DNA of 64,000 nucleotides from Pleurocapsa minor HA4230-MV1 (GCA_019359095.1 JAHHHZ010000020.1:248001-312000), one strand, 5' to 3'. Positions 16,791 to 27,456 are shown, numbered from the stretch's first letter. The notes: a model not told the origin generated them from the sequence alone. Program-made: numbers and translations.

Positions 16791-19580
16791 CTATGGATTT
16801 AGACCTTCTGCTCCTAAACCATCAAACTTATCAACTGTACGTTTGAAAGTGAAGGCAGAATCACCAGGAGCATTATATTCTGTGAGTTCAGAGGTAACAG
16901 ACTCAGCACCAGCAGGAGCAAGGAGAGGAACAGTACTGCGATAACCTGTAACTGTATCACCAGGATCAGTTGTACCTGCGGAGGTTAAACTGTTGATGGG
17001 AGTAGGAGAAGTTGACCTACCAGTGTGGAAGGTGATTGTACCGTTATTAGTATCTGCTGCACTATTTTGAACATTAACAGTGTCTAGATCTCCATCGGCA
17101 TTATTATCTAGACCCCAGTTGTTATCACTGTTATTGAGAGTTGCGTCATCACCATAATCAAGTGTACCGTCCTCATCAATTATCACATCGACACCATTAA
17201 GGACAACGTTAGTACCATTACCAGTTTGAGGTTCAGAAATATTACGATAAATTACGCGATATTCCAAGATATCTCCTGGTAAAGGTTGTTTGGCACTGTT
17301 AGGATCGTCAAAGTTCATGCCAGACCTGACAACATTAGGTGTTACTGTTGTATTTACAACCCGTACTTGCTTACTTACTTTGATGTGACCTGTATAAACT
17401 TGGTTTACAGTTATGTTACGATTTTCTATAACATCAGGAGTACCATCGCTATCACCGTCAACGAAAGCAATCATTGCCACAGGGAATCCACCATTGATCG
17501 CATCATCGGTAGATAGTCCAGTACCAGCTGGTAGGTCTACTTCAACCTGATAATCTAAAGGAACACCAGCAGCTAAAGTAGGAATTTCAATTGGCGTATC
17601 ACTAGTCAAAACAAATATACGATCTGTAGTACTAGGAGTAGCAGCATTATCTTGATAAGTATAGGTCGCAGTTTCTGTGCCTAATTTAATCGTCACAGTA
17701 GTTCCCAGTGGTAAATCTGTATCCTTAGCGCTACCGTCGAAGTCAGGATCAAATTCTGGATTAATCGGCTGGAGCAATACATTAGATAAATCTGAACCAC
17801 CAGGGTTACTAAGAGTATTATTGAAGGTTACTATACCAGGATTCAAGGTAGTTGGAACTGTAGCATTGTGTTGAGCATTTGGAGCAAGAGTTGTGAAATT
17901 CTTTACACCCAAATTCTGGAAGTCGTGGTCATTATCTGGCCCAACACCAAAGACATCACCAGTTGCTGTGGGTTGTCCATCTGGGCCGTTAAGTAAATCT
18001 CCTGGCGCACCAATGGTAAGAACGTTGTCTTCACCACCAGGGGATGCAGGATCGGCCCCAGCAGTATTGTTGTCGTTGTTACGATCAACTCCATGAGTTG
18101 CAGGATTGGCAATACCAGTAGAAAGAGTAGTATCAGTTTCATTAGGCCCTGGATTAGTACCATTAAAGTTACTAGGATCTTGGTCACCAGATTCATCAAA
18201 GATATCTAAACCGTTAACCGTACCACCAAAGACTTGAGCGATGTTAGCAACTGTACCGCCAGTACTAGCATTTAAGTCAGAAGTAATGACATTAAAGGTA
18301 AAACCACCCTGAGCAGCAGTGATAGTCGTGCCTGAAGCAATTGGGCCGTCTCCAGTAGGAGTAGGTCTAGCATCATAAACCCAACCTACACGAGTTACAG
18401 ATGTTAGAGTTGGGGCAGTTGTAGTCCACTGCATTGTGAATGGCGTACCAGTTGTAGCAGTACTATAAACAGGTGTCCAATTACCTACTGGGGTTAAAGC
18501 AGCATTTAACTTAGTACCAGTTGGAATGGCATCAGAAATTAAGATTAAGTTGCTAGCGTCGGCAGGAACAATACCAGTAATTCGACTGGCAAAATCACGA
18601 CCTTCAAGATCTCCTGGAGTATAGAGAGAGTTGGGCGTAGTGTTTAGAACTTCGAGATCTAAGCTATATGGGATAATATTGTCATTGAGAGCAGCAGTAG
18701 CTCCAGGTTGGACTGTACCTCTGGTTTTCTCAATCCGAGTCATCGCTAAAGGATTAGCTCCCAGGAATACTTGGTTAACCGCACTGGCTTCTTTTTGTCC
18801 GCCTACTAAAGGTACGGAAGAACCAGGAGTAGTTGCGTTTTCAGTACGAACATCTCGAGTTTGTGTATCAGTAGTATCAGCAGAACCAGGAGCATCAGGT
18901 TGGTTTTGAGTCGCTGCCACAGGAACATTAGGATCGGTGTTAGGAGGCGTATCACCTAATCTGACTTCAATAGGCGCACCAGCAGCAGTGGCTGAAACTG
19001 TACTAGTTACTCTAACGATTACCTTGCCGTTAATCGGCACATTTTCAACAATACCAGTAGTTGGTCTAGTTTCTGTTGCTGCACCAGTTGCGGGAATTGC
19101 AGCAAAGGTATGAGTACCATTAGCAGTTAAGGCTGGAGAAACCTGAATGACAAAGTTGCTGGAGTCATTAGTATTGGTCGTTGTTCTAATTAAACCTTTA
19201 GTAGAGATATTGGCTAAATCAGGAATAAAGATATTACTTATGTCGTTACCAACGTTGGAGATGGTAAATTCAAAGGCAACTCTGTCACCAGGTAAAACCG
19301 TGGTATTAGGTGGGCTACTGGGTAGGTCATCAAAGCCTGTAGGTAGGTTAGTGATACCAGCTACTTTCGCAACAGTTACTTCTACAGGATTGGATTCAAT
19401 AGTATATGGATTGCCTGCGTCATCTTCGTAAGTACCTGTAGCGGTGTTACGTAAAACTTGACCTGCTTTAGTTCCTGCTGCAAATACAGGTAGAGAAAAT
19501 TGAAATAGACTGGCAACAGCTAAGGCTGTACCAATCAATGGTAAATAGTATTTCTTTCTGGTTAAGCTATGCTGATTCAT
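16791..19580 (-). CDS. Large secreted multi-DUF11 surface protein
   Basis: 929 residues. The signal peptide (about 1-35) has the core LPLIGTALAVASLFQFSLPVFAAG. The chain is a series of beta domains of the conserved-repeat/DUF11 type, with the hallmarks LPGDRVAFEFTISNVGND near the N-terminus and LPGDILEYRVIYRNISE near the C-terminus. Acidic Asn/Asp-rich loops (DRNNDNNTAGADPASPGG) lie between them. There is no membrane anchor. It is the most upstream gene of the surface locus, behind a 690-bp AT-rich leader, so the locus promoter probably lies there. It is likely a fibre or sheath component; no enzymatic motif is seen. Confidence 0.86.
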   Translation of the reverse strand: MNQHSLTRKKYYLPLIGTALAVASLFQFSLPVFAAGTKAGQVLRNTATGTYEDDAGNPYTIESNPVEVTVAKVAGITNLPTGFDDLPSSPPNTTVLPGDRVAFEFTISNVGNDISNIFIPDLANISTKGLIRTTTNTNDSSNFVIQVSPALTANGTHTFAAIPATGAATETRPTTGIVENVPINGKVIVRVTSTVSATAAGAPIEVRLGDTPPNTDPNVPVAATQNQPDAPGSADTTDTQTRDVRTENATTPGSSVPLVGGQKEASAVNQVFLGANPLAMTRIEKTRGTVQPGATAALNDNIIPYSLDLEVLNTTPNSLYTPGDLEGRDFASRITGIVPADASNLILISDAIPTGTKLNAALTPVGNWTPVYSTATTGTPFTMQWTTTAPTLTSVTRVGWVYDARPTPTGDGPIASGTTITAAQGGFTFNVITSDLNASTGGTVANIAQVFGGTVNGLDIFDESGDQDPSNFNGTNPGPNETDTTLSTGIANPATHGVDRNNDNNTAGADPASPGGEDNVLTIGAPGDLLNGPDGQPTATGDVFGVGPDNDHDFQNLGVKNFTTLAPNAQHNATVPTTLNPGIVTFNNTLSNPGGSDLSNVLLQPINPEFDPDFDGSAKDTDLPLGTTVTIKLGTETATYTYQDNAATPSTTDRIFVLTSDTPIEIPTLAAGVPLDYQVEVDLPAGTGLSTDDAINGGFPVAMIAFVDGDSDGTPDVIENRNITVNQVYTGHIKVSKQVRVVNTTVTPNVVRSGMNFDDPNSAKQPLPGDILEYRVIYRNISEPQTGNGTNVVLNGVDVIIDEDGTLDYGDDATLNNSDNNWGLDNNADGDLDTVNVQNSAADTNNGTITFHTGRSTSPTPINSLTSAGTTDPGDTVTGYRSTVPLLAPAGAESVTSELTEYNAPGDSAFTFKRTVDKFDGLGAEGLNP

Positions 19581-20268
19581 ACGAATTATTTAACTAAAAT
19601 TACTGGACTGTAATACCGATCTCGAAAAGAAGAGTATTCATATAAAATAAGAATTTAAAAACCAGTTATACAGAGATATTTGAGGTTGTATAATTCAAAA
19701 ACTACAATAACTAGTCTTTATTTCACATAATTAGCAAGTGTCTTCTAATAGTTTCAATGGCAATAAGGGGAAAGTATCGATAGTAATTTTTGTGTATTTT
19801 TTCTAAGACATAGAAATTGTTTATACTGAACATATGCAAATTAAACTCTTAAATAATCAATAATGTCATTTGTATATTTACGGAATCATTAGACTAAAAA
19901 AATGAAGGTTATATCTAAAATCAGCAACATTACTGATAGAAAAACTTGGTTGTTTATTTGATCGATTTAATTAGCCAATTAGCAAGATATTGTGGTATTA
20001 AACATTTAATTTATAGTTCAATTATTTTAATTTGAACTATTTATTTATTGGTAGCAAGTTAAGGGCTACATTATTTATCAATTAGCTGTTAGTTATTAAC
20101 TATTAGCTGTTAGCTTTTAAGACATTTTGAGGCTAATTTCTGTTAAAAGCGCGATTGGCTGCGCTTCTCCTTAATCGCAACTTCTGGATGATAAATCAGC
20201 GACTCTGTTCATAAAAATTATGATTTCAGACTACTTTTTCTTACAGATTTTTGATTAAAATTAGAATT
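19581..20268. other. Long divergent intergenic region
   Basis: About 690 bp between the divergent 929-aa surface gene and rsmD, very AT-rich with no credible ORF. It contains an ATAGTTCAA/TTGAACTAT hairpin (20013-20040), heptamer-like TTAGCTG/TTATTAA repeats (about 20083-20115) and a GCGATT...AATCGC palindrome (about 20152-20178). Promoters for both genes are expected here, but none is convincing by eye. Confidence 0.6.
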
Positions 20269-20805
20269 ATGAGGATTTATGGAAATAGGCAGCTTAAAAC
20301 TGTCCCAGGACAAAGAACTCGTCCCACTGCTGCCAGGGTGAGAGAAGCCGTGTTTAATATTTGGCGCGATCGCTTGGAAGGATCTAGTTGGCTCGATTTA
20401 TGTGCAGGAAATGGCTCAATGGGCGCAGAGGCGATTTGTCGCGGAGCAAGTAGAGTAGTCGGGATTGAGCAGTATGGCAAAGCCTGTAAAGTGATTGAAT
20501 CTAACTGGCAGCAAGTAATCCAGCCTGGACAATCCTATGAGCTGATTCAGGGAGATGTTTTACTTAAAATTAAAAAGTTAACTGGACAGCAATTCGACTG
20601 GATTTATTTCGATCCGCCCTATGATAGTTATTTATACTTACCTGTTTTAAAAGCGATCGCCTTATTAGAATTAGTTAAACCTGAAGGAGCGATCGCTGTG
20701 GAACACAATCCTAAGCTATGGCAAGCCAAAGAAATACCAGGATTAGAAATTTATCGCACTAAATCTTACGGTAATACCACCCTTAGTTTCTATGCAGTTA
20801 AGTAG
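20269..20805 (+). CDS. rsmD: 16S rRNA (guanine(966)-N2)-methyltransferase
   Basis: RsmD methylates G966 of 16S rRNA using S-adenosylmethionine during 30S assembly. The Rossmann SAM loop LDLCAGNGSMGAEA and the catalytic DPPY (FDWIYFDPPYDSY) are both present. The N-terminal MRIYGNRQLKTVPGQRTRPTAARVREAVFNIW pattern (split here only by wording) matches the family start, so I chose the ATG at 20269 over an upstream TTG (20251). The 178-residue length is normal. The stop codon TAG (20803-20805) opens a heptamer array. Confidence 0.93.
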   Translation: MRIYGNRQLKTVPGQRTRPTAARVREAVFNIWRDRLEGSSWLDLCAGNGSMGAEAICRGASRVVGIEQYGKACKVIESNWQQVIQPGQSYELIQGDVLLKIKKLTGQQFDWIYFDPPYDSYLYLPVLKAIALLELVKPEGAIAVEHNPKLWQAKEIPGLEIYRTKSYGNTTLSFYAVK

Positions 20806-20852
20806 GTAAAAGGGAAAGGGTAAAAGGTAAAAGGGAACAGTTAAAGAGTTAA
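20804..20852 (+). repeat. AGGTAAA/AGGGAAA heptamer array at the rsmD stop codon
   Basis: Seven 7-bp units: AGGTAAA, AGGGAAA, GGGTAAA, AGGTAAA, AGGGAAC, AGTTAAA, GAGTTAA. The first unit shares its AG with the rsmD stop codon TAG. Confidence 0.8.
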
Positions 20853-20862
20853 ATAAAAGCTG

Positions 20863-21849
20863 ATGGCAAATAAGTCTCTTCCAGGTAAGTTAATTGTTAA
20901 AACGGGCAAGTTTGTCTGGACAACCATGTGGCAGGTGATGATGTCCCAGCTAGCACCGCGCAATCAGACAGGGGAGTATGTGCGTCCCCAAAGCCAGTTT
21001 AGAAATTATCTCAGTACCCAGCCAGAGAATCCTTATCAACCTGTTGCTAATCGCTACCGCTTATATGTCGGCATGGGTTGTCCTTGGGCGCATCGTACTG
21101 TGGTTACTAGAGCTTTAAAAGGGTTAGAAAGTGCGATCGCTGTTTCGATAGTTTATCCTTCCCCCGATGCGGGAATCTGGGTTTTAGACCAGCCTGAATT
21201 AAATTGCCATACTGTCCCCGAACTATATCAGCTTGCCTGTCCTGGCTATAAAGGACGCTCTACAGTGCCAATTTTATGGGATGACGAGACAAAAACGATT
21301 GTGAATAACGAAAGTGCGGAGATTATTGAAATCCTCAATTCTGAGTTTAATCAATTTGCCCAACACCCTGACTTCGATCTCTATCCAGCAGAACAAAAAG
21401 AGGCGATCGACTCCTGGAACGAGAAAATCTACCATGCAGTTAATAACGGTGTTTATCGCTGTGGTTTTGCTCAATCTCAAGCAGCTTACGATCTTGCCAG
21501 TCAGGAATTATTTGCTACTTTAGACGAAATAGAGCAAGCCTTAGAAAAAACACGCTATCTTTGTGGCGATCGCCCTACTTTAGCCGATATTAGATTATTT
21601 ACAACCCTGTTCCGTTTTGATATCGTTTACTACGGACTATTCAAATGCAACTTACGCCGTATAGCTGATTATCATAATCTGAGCGGATATCTACGAGATT
21701 TATACCAGTTACCAGGAGTAGCAGCAACTTGCGATCTCAAAAGCATTAAACGAGACTACTACGGTAATTTATTTCCCTTAAACCCAGGGGGGATTATTCC
21801 ACTGGGGCCAGATATTGGCAATTTATTGCAGCCACATCAGCGGGAGTAG
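20863..21849 (+). CDS. Glutathione S-transferase, glutathionyl-hydroquinone reductase type
   Basis: A 328-residue Xi-class (YqjG/ECM4-like) transferase. The active-site motif GMGCPWAHR places the nucleophilic Cys at residue 73, and NNESAEIIEIL is the matching glutathione-site motif. The C-terminal helical domain (from about 180) includes the DRPTLADIRLFTTLFRFD segment typical of the class. Family members reduce glutathionyl-hydroquinones; the natural substrate here is unknown. It follows rsmD by 57 bp. Its TAG stop is the start of a GGAAAT heptamer array. Confidence 0.9.
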   Translation: MANKSLPGKLIVKTGKFVWTTMWQVMMSQLAPRNQTGEYVRPQSQFRNYLSTQPENPYQPVANRYRLYVGMGCPWAHRTVVTRALKGLESAIAVSIVYPSPDAGIWVLDQPELNCHTVPELYQLACPGYKGRSTVPILWDDETKTIVNNESAEIIEILNSEFNQFAQHPDFDLYPAEQKEAIDSWNEKIYHAVNNGVYRCGFAQSQAAYDLASQELFATLDEIEQALEKTRYLCGDRPTLADIRLFTTLFRFDIVYYGLFKCNLRRIADYHNLSGYLRDLYQLPGVAATCDLKSIKRDYYGNLFPLNPGGIIPLGPDIGNLLQPHQRE

Positions 21850-21896
21850 GAAATAGGAAGTAAGAAATAGGAAATAGGAAATAGGAAGTAGGGAGG
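21848..21896 (+). repeat. AGGAAAT heptamer array at the GST stop codon
   Basis: Seven consecutive 7-bp units: AGGAAAT, AGGAAGT, AAGAAAT, AGGAAAT, AGGAAAT, AGGAAGT, AGGGAGG. They start on the second base of the TAG stop (21847-21849). A CCCCAAGT-type 8-bp repeat follows (about 21913-21937). Confidence 0.9.
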
Positions 21897-21944
21897 TAAT
21901 TCTGATTATTGCCCCAAGTCCCCAAGTTCCCAAGTCCCTTAATA

Positions 21945-23054
21945 TTACAGTTGATCTTCAATTTCTTCTTCTAGTTGCCTGGTGTAGATATCTTGCAGGT
22001 TCTGATGTTTAACATTGCGGGAAGTGCGACGATACTTTTTAGTTTGCAGCTTGGGTTCGTATTCGCTTTTTCCCGATCGCTTTACTTTTAATTTAAGCTT
22101 GGATTCTTCGTCAGGCTGTTGTTGTAATGCTGTTTGACGAGCGATCGCTTTATCTAAAAAATCTAGATAATACTCGTATCTCTCCCAGTCTCCGCGCACA
22201 ACGCAATTTGGCTCATCACGATGAAGACAGTTACTAAACTGACAGTTTGCCTGTTGTAATCTAGCTCTAGCTTCAGGAAAATACTGTGCTAAATTACTGG
22301 GGATACAGTCCATCTCAGGTTGATTAAACCCTGGACTATCAGCTAGTAAACCACCCCCAGGAAGCTCAAATAACTCTACATGACGGGTCGTATGGCGACC
22401 TCGCTGTAGTTTACCTGAAACTTCGCCCACTCTTAAATTAATCGAGGGAATCAAAGTATCAATCAAGCTAGATTTGCCCACACCGCTAGGTCCTGCCACC
22501 ACGGTAATTTTACCTTCAAGACGCGATAACAATTGATCGATGCCAATTCCTTGCACCACGCTAATATAGCTAGCATCATAGCCCCATTGTGACAAACGCT
22601 GTTGCCACTGTTGCTGCTGTTCTGGGGTAATCAAATCACACTTATTGAAACACAAACAAAGCTTCAAAGACGTTGACTCAGCCTTAACTAAAAAGCGACT
22701 AAGCTGCCAAGGATCGAGGGTTGGTTCTGCCACAGCAAACACCAGTAAAATCAGCTCCGCATTAGCCACAGGAGGGCGCTGTAGCTCTGTAGAACGAGGC
22801 TCAACTCTACCGATAGCCCCTCTAGCATCTTGCCAATCAGGTTCTTCAATTAAAACGCGATCGCCGACCATGACACTCTGCCCAATTTTTTTTAGGCGAG
22901 TACGTCTAGTACAAAGTAAAGACTTAGCTACTGGATTATTGGCTAACTTTACCTGATAAAAATTAGCTTGAACTGCCACCACTGTTCCCCACAACTCATT
23001 TAAGTTTCGAGTCGCAGGATTCAGCAATTTATCCACACGATCTTCTTCACTCAC
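21945..23054 (-). CDS. rsgA: Ribosome small subunit biogenesis GTPase RsgA
   Basis: RsgA checks late 30S maturation. The circularly permuted GTPase order is visible: NKCDL (G4) precedes GPSGVGKSSLI (P-loop) and DSPGF (G3). An N-terminal OB fold and a zinc knuckle with spacing C-x4-C-x-H-x5-C (CQFSNCLHRDEPNC) complete the family signature. At 369 residues it has a basic C-terminal extension of about 55 residues (KLKVKRSGK...TKKYRRTSR) that may contact rRNA. The start overlaps the tusA stop by ATGA (23051-23054), so the two are probably translationally coupled. Confidence 0.95.
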   Translation of the reverse strand: MSEEDRVDKLLNPATRNLNELWGTVVAVQANFYQVKLANNPVAKSLLCTRRTRLKKIGQSVMVGDRVLIEEPDWQDARGAIGRVEPRSTELQRPPVANAELILLVFAVAEPTLDPWQLSRFLVKAESTSLKLCLCFNKCDLITPEQQQQWQQRLSQWGYDASYISVVQGIGIDQLLSRLEGKITVVAGPSGVGKSSLIDTLIPSINLRVGEVSGKLQRGRHTTRHVELFELPGGGLLADSPGFNQPEMDCIPSNLAQYFPEARARLQQANCQFSNCLHRDEPNCVVRGDWERYEYYLDFLDKAIARQTALQQQPDEESKLKLKVKRSGKSEYEPKLQTKKYRRTSRNVKHQNLQDIYTRQLEEEIEDQL

Positions 23055-23323
23055 GAAGTTGCAGGACGACGAACTAACAAAGAAAAGAAATCTTGCTGTT
23101 GGGCCAACGCCTCAACCTGATAACCTTCCATTTTAAGACTATCAGGCACTTGTTCAATCGGCTCACCAGGATCGAGCCAAACTTCTAACAGTGAACCTGG
23201 TGGCATTTGCTCCAAACGTAATTTGGTTCTGACAAAATTAATTGGACAAGGAGTACCCCGCAAATCTAAATGAACATCTGCGTGGTCTGGGATAGTGTTA
23301 TCCGTGCTTTGAGGATCGATCAT
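23051..23323 (-). CDS. TusA-family sulfurtransferase
   Basis: A 90-residue sulfur carrier. The family motif appears as [16 protein letters not shown]; the Cys that carries persulfide is present, and the second Pro of the usual CPxP is Asn. The alpha/beta sandwich length is normal. TusA proteins pass sulfur to tRNA thiolation or cofactor pathways; which one applies here is not shown. It overlaps dnaJ upstream and rsgA downstream by ATGA at both ends, so it is made in step with a chaperone and a ribosome GTPase. Confidence 0.88.
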   Translation of the reverse strand: MIDPQSTDNTIPDHADVHLDLRGTPCPINFVRTKLRLEQMPPGSLLEVWLDPGEPIEQVPDSLKMEGYQVEALAQQQDFFSLLVRRPATS

Positions 23324-24456
23324 TTTTGGAATAGACCTCCCAAAAAGCCTTCTTTGGTAGCTTTGCCTACAGTTTCACCTCTAACGCCTGCCAGTTTTTC
23401 TAAAAGTTCTCTCTCTTCAGAATTAACCTTAGTCGGAATATTGATCTTAACGGTAATTAGATGGTTTCCCCGACTCACAGGATTACCAAGTTTAGGCACA
23501 CCTTTATTTTCTAAAGTCAGCACCGTGTTTGGTTGAGTTCCTGAAGGAATAGTCAATCCTTCCTTACCATCAACTGTATTAACTTCTAAGTTGCAGCCTA
23601 AAATAGCCTGTAGATAGCTAATAGAAATTTCCGATCTAACGTTAATACCTTCGCGCGTGAATTCTTTGTCAGATTCCACAAATAGATAAACGTATAGATC
23701 CCCTGGTGTACCGTTGCGAACACCAGCATCACCCTCTCCAGAAACTCTTAGACGAGTACCATTATCAACACCTGGAGGAATAGTAATTTTAAGATTCTTA
23801 GTTTCTTGTTGACGACCCGCACCATGACAAGTGCCACATTTCTCCTCAATTACCTGTCCTGTGCCGTTACAGTTGGTACAAGCTGAAACCTGAGCAAAAC
23901 TACCAAAAGGAGTTCGAGTAGCACGACGCACTTGACCACTACCACTACAGACACTACAGGTTTTGACTCCTGTACCTGGTTTGGCTCCAGTACCATTACA
24001 GGTTTGACAAGATTCTAGGTGGGGAATTTTAATTTGCTTTTCGCCACCAAAAACAGCTTCTCTAAAGTCCAGTTTTAGATCTAAGCGCAGATCGTCTCCC
24101 CTTACAGGCCCATTACGACGGCGAGACTGACTTTGGCTAGTACTAGCACCACCACCAAAACCGCTAAAAATAGTTTCAAAGATATCGGCAAAACCACCCA
24201 TATCATTGTAGTCAAATCCCGACGCACCAGCAGCCCCACCTACTCCAGCTTCGCCAAAGCGATCGTATCTACTGCGAGTTTCTGGTTCAGAAAGAACTTC
24301 GTAAGCACGACTGATCTCTTTGAACTTTTCTTCTGCTCCTGGTTCTTTGTTGACATCGGGATGATATTGGCGTGCTAGTCGACGATAAGCGCGCTTTAGT
24401 TCATCTTTATCTACATCGCGGGATACGCCCAGGATTTGATAGTAGTCCTCTGCCAT
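23320..24456 (-). CDS. dnaJ: Chaperone protein DnaJ (type I)
   Basis: A 378-residue full-length Hsp40. It has an N-terminal J domain with HPD ([12 protein letters not shown]), a Gly/Phe-rich linker (about 75-115), four CxxCxGxG zinc motifs ([32 protein letters not shown]) and the C-terminal substrate domains. It delivers clients to DnaK and stimulates its ATPase. It lies 144 bp downstream of dnaK on the same strand, and its stop overlaps the tusA start. Confidence 0.96.
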   Translation of the reverse strand: MAEDYYQILGVSRDVDKDELKRAYRRLARQYHPDVNKEPGAEEKFKEISRAYEVLSEPETRSRYDRFGEAGVGGAAGASGFDYNDMGGFADIFETIFSGFGGGASTSQSQSRRRNGPVRGDDLRLDLKLDFREAVFGGEKQIKIPHLESCQTCNGTGAKPGTGVKTCSVCSGSGQVRRATRTPFGSFAQVSACTNCNGTGQVIEEKCGTCHGAGRQQETKNLKITIPPGVDNGTRLRVSGEGDAGVRNGTPGDLYVYLFVESDKEFTREGINVRSEISISYLQAILGCNLEVNTVDGKEGLTIPSGTQPNTVLTLENKGVPKLGNPVSRGNHLITVKINIPTKVNSEERELLEKLAGVRGETVGKATKEGFLGGLFQK

Positions 24457-24600
24457 AAAATCTTAATTTTTTCCTATGGTTTATAGATTGTACTGTAACA
24501 AAATCAGAACCTGTAAATATAGTACGGTTACTACTAAGAACTAATTATTTTAAATTTGCCTTACTTATAGTCAACCACATAAACTAAAGTTTAGATTCAC

Positions 24601-26595
24601 TTAATCAACTGATTCATAATCATCGTCTAAACCAAAATCAGCACCTCCTTCAACCTTAACATTGTTAGATATACTTACAACTGCTTTGACACTGTTGTCG
24701 CCAGCTAAATCAACCTCAGTTTTAGCTCTAGCCAACTCGTCATCCTCAAAGTCATCAAAGACGAAAGCATCATTAGAATTAGAATTCTTTTGTTGATAAA
24801 CATCCGTACCAATTTCCAGGAGAGTTTGACGCAGGCTGTCTAAAATATCACTAATATCTTTGATGCTCGTATGAGGGTTATTACAAGCTATATTAAACTC
24901 TTCTTTAATTCGAGCAATTTTTGCTTTATACTCATCGCGAATCAAGTCTCCTTGTTCACTAACAGTTGAATCGTAATTGTAAATTAAATTCTCGGCTTGG
25001 TTTTTTAACTTGACTAATTCAACATTACGCCGATCTTGGTCGGCAAAACTGTCAGCCTCTTGACGCATTCGCTCAACTTCGCTAGAGCTTAGTCCTCCAG
25101 TATTACTAATAGTGATGCCTTGCTGTTTCCCAGTACCTTTATCTTGAGCCGAAACCTGTAAAATACCATTCACGTCAATTTCAAAGGCAACTTCAATCTG
25201 TGGCATTCCTCTAGGAGCAACAGGAATTCCTGTTAGGAGAAATTTACCCAGGCTTTTATTGTCTTTCGCCATGGCTCTCTCCCCTTGCAGAGCATGAATT
25301 TCCACGCTGGTTTGACCATCAGCAGCGGTGGAGAAAATCTGCGATTTGCTAGTGGGAACGGTAGTATTCTTTTCGATTATCTTCGTAAAAACCTCGCCCA
25401 AAGTTTCGATCCCCAGTGATAAAGGGGTAATATCAAGTAGCAAAACATCTTTAACTTCTCCGTCCAAAACTCCTGCCTGAATTGCTGCTCCTGCTGCCAC
25501 TGCTTCATCTGGATTAACTGAGCGATCTATTTGCATCCCATCAAAGATCGTTTTAATCGCTGCGTGAACTGCGGGAATACGGGTAGAACCGCCAACTAAA
25601 ATGATGCGATCGATTTCATTAGGCTCTAAATCAGAATCTTTTAAAGCTAACTTAACAGGTTCTAAAGTTTTTTGGATTAAATCCTTGGCTAGTTCTTCAA
25701 ATTTAGCTCGGCTTAGTTCCAATTCGATATGTTTAGGCCCTGTTTCATCGGCAGTAATAAAAGGCAGGTTAATCGATGTGGTCGGAGTAGCCGAAAGCTC
25801 AATTTTGGCTTTTTCCGCAGCTTCTCTCATCCTTTGCAACGCCATTTTATCGGTTCTGAGATCGATTTCTTCTTGAGCGTAAAAAGTCTTGATCATCCAG
25901 CGGACGATAACGTTATCAAAATCATCGCCACCAAGATGATTGTTGCCTGCTGTAGACTTGACTTCAAATACGCCATTGCCCAGTTGCAAGATTGAAACAT
26001 CAAAAGTTCCGCCACCCAAGTCAAACACGAGAATGTGTTCTTCGCGGTTTTGTTTGTCCAAGCCATAGGCTAAGGCAGCAGCAGTAGGTTCATTGACAAT
26101 ACGCAATACCTCAAGTCCCGCAATCGTACCTGCATCTTTAGTCGCCTGTCTCTGGGCATCAGTAAAATAGGCAGGTACAGTAATTACGACTTCTTTAACA
26201 GGTTCTCCCAAAAAGCTTTCGGCATCTGCCTTTAACTTTTGTAAAATCATGGCAGAAATCTCCTGGGGAGTATAATTCCTATTTTTGATCTGAACATCGA
26301 CAGTATCATCTCGACCTGGAATACACTTGTAGGGCGTGCGCGATCGCTCTTCTTCTGTATCTTCCCAACGACGACCAATAAAGCGTTTAATACTATGAAT
26401 TGTATTTTGAGCGTTGGTGACTGATTGTCTTTTTGCCAACTGACCTACTAAACGAGTATCTCCCTTGGCGAACGCTACCATACTAGGAGTTGTTCTGGCT
26501 CCCTCGGAATTAGCAATAATTATGGGTTTGCCCCCTTCCAGTACAGCAACGCAACTGTTGGTAGTTCCCAGATCAATACCGATAACTTTTGCCAT
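24601..26595 (-). CDS. dnaK: Chaperone protein DnaK (Hsp70)
   Basis: A 664-residue Hsp70. The ATPase domain shows [10 protein letters not shown], the phosphate loop [10 protein letters not shown] and GGSTRIP; the substrate domain and helical lid follow. The C-terminus is a long acidic tail ([20 protein letters not shown]...LDDDYESVD), more extended than in housekeeping bacterial DnaK. Cyanobacteria carry several dnaK paralogues; linkage to grpE and dnaJ marks this as the clustered copy, but I cannot say which numbered paralogue it is. The grpE gene ends 150 bp upstream. Confidence 0.96.
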   Translation of the reverse strand: MAKVIGIDLGTTNSCVAVLEGGKPIIIANSEGARTTPSMVAFAKGDTRLVGQLAKRQSVTNAQNTIHSIKRFIGRRWEDTEEERSRTPYKCIPGRDDTVDVQIKNRNYTPQEISAMILQKLKADAESFLGEPVKEVVITVPAYFTDAQRQATKDAGTIAGLEVLRIVNEPTAAALAYGLDKQNREEHILVFDLGGGTFDVSILQLGNGVFEVKSTAGNNHLGGDDFDNVIVRWMIKTFYAQEEIDLRTDKMALQRMREAAEKAKIELSATPTTSINLPFITADETGPKHIELELSRAKFEELAKDLIQKTLEPVKLALKDSDLEPNEIDRIILVGGSTRIPAVHAAIKTIFDGMQIDRSVNPDEAVAAGAAIQAGVLDGEVKDVLLLDITPLSLGIETLGEVFTKIIEKNTTVPTSKSQIFSTAADGQTSVEIHALQGERAMAKDNKSLGKFLLTGIPVAPRGMPQIEVAFEIDVNGILQVSAQDKGTGKQQGITISNTGGLSSSEVERMRQEADSFADQDRRNVELVKLKNQAENLIYNYDSTVSEQGDLIRDEYKAKIARIKEEFNIACNNPHTSIKDISDILDSLRQTLLEIGTDVYQQKNSNSNDAFVFDDFEDDELARAKTEVDLAGDNSVKAVVSISNNVKVEGGADFGLDDDYESVD

Positions 26596-26745
26596 AGTGC
26601 TTAGGCAGTAACTTTCATTTGTGTATATAAATTACAAAGATTTCGACAGAGAAGCTTATGGTATTCATCGGCATACTGCAATGCCGAGTTAATAAATCCC
26701 TAATAGAGTTTCAAACTTAATAGTCATTTGAAACTAAGTATTGAC

Positions 26746-27456
26746 TTAATGATCATTTTCTTCGTTTTCTGTCGTTTTCTGTTCCGAAGTTATCACAGGT
26801 TCTTGAGGAACAGCAACTTTAACCATGGCATGACGCAAAATTGTATCGCCAATTGTATAGCCACGCATTAGTTGCTCAATTACAGTTCCTTCAGGATATT
26901 CGTTGGTGGGTTCACGCAACATAGCTTCGTGATAATTGGGATCGAATTCTTGTCCTTCAGGTCGCATGGCTGAAACACCCATTTTTTTGAGGCACTCTAC
27001 CAAAGTTTTGTATACTCCCTGATAGCTTGAATGAATTGCTTTTTCGCCCTCGCTGTCTGGTTTCAACTGAGTTCTAGCACGCTCAAAGTTATCGATTACA
27101 GGTAGTAATTCGGTGATGACATTTTTCTTAGCCTGCACTTCCAGATTTTCTTTCTCTTTAATAGTTCGGCGGCGAAAATTCTCAAAATCTGCTGCCAAGC
27201 GAGCATACTGTGCTTTGGCTAGATCTGCCTGTTGGCTTTTTTCGTCTAAAAGTTGCTTAAGATTAGCGTTTTCTTGCTGGAAGGCGGCAAAAATCTCTTC
27301 ATTTTCGGCAGTTTGACGATCATCTTCGCTTACTTCCGTAGCTCGATCTAGCTCTTCAGCAGACTCCGATGCAGAATCATGGTCTTCTAAGGAAATGTCA
27401 ACCGCAACTTCAGGATTTTCGGCCGGATTTTCAGGTTGTTTTTGCTCTTCAGTCAT
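26746..27456 (-). CDS. grpE: Nucleotide exchange factor GrpE
   Basis: A 236-residue GrpE. A long acidic N-terminus (about 1-60) leads to the dimerising coiled coil ([20 protein letters not shown]) with the family signature [15 protein letters not shown]. The C-terminal beta wing contains [10 protein letters not shown] and [16 protein letters not shown]. It releases ADP from DnaK. It is the first gene of grpE-dnaK-dnaJ-tusA-rsgA. No CIRCE-type inverted repeat is visible upstream, so HrcA control is not supported by this sequence. Confidence 0.96.
   Translation of the reverse strand: MTEEQKQPENPAENPEVAVDISLEDHDSASESAEELDRATEVSEDDRQTAENEEIFAAFQQENANLKQLLDEKSQQADLAKAQYARLAADFENFRRRTIKEKENLEVQAKKNVITELLPVIDNFERARTQLKPDSEGEKAIHSSYQGVYKTLVECLKKMGVSAMRPEGQEFDPNYHEAMLREPTNEYPEGTVIEQLMRGYTIGDTILRHAMVKVAVPQEPVITSEQKTTENEENDH

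Noticed and set aside
369-19580. Prophage or integrated plasmid origin of the surface locus
   Set aside because: No integrase, phage structural genes, tRNA junction or attachment repeats; HIP1 sites occur as in the rest of the window.
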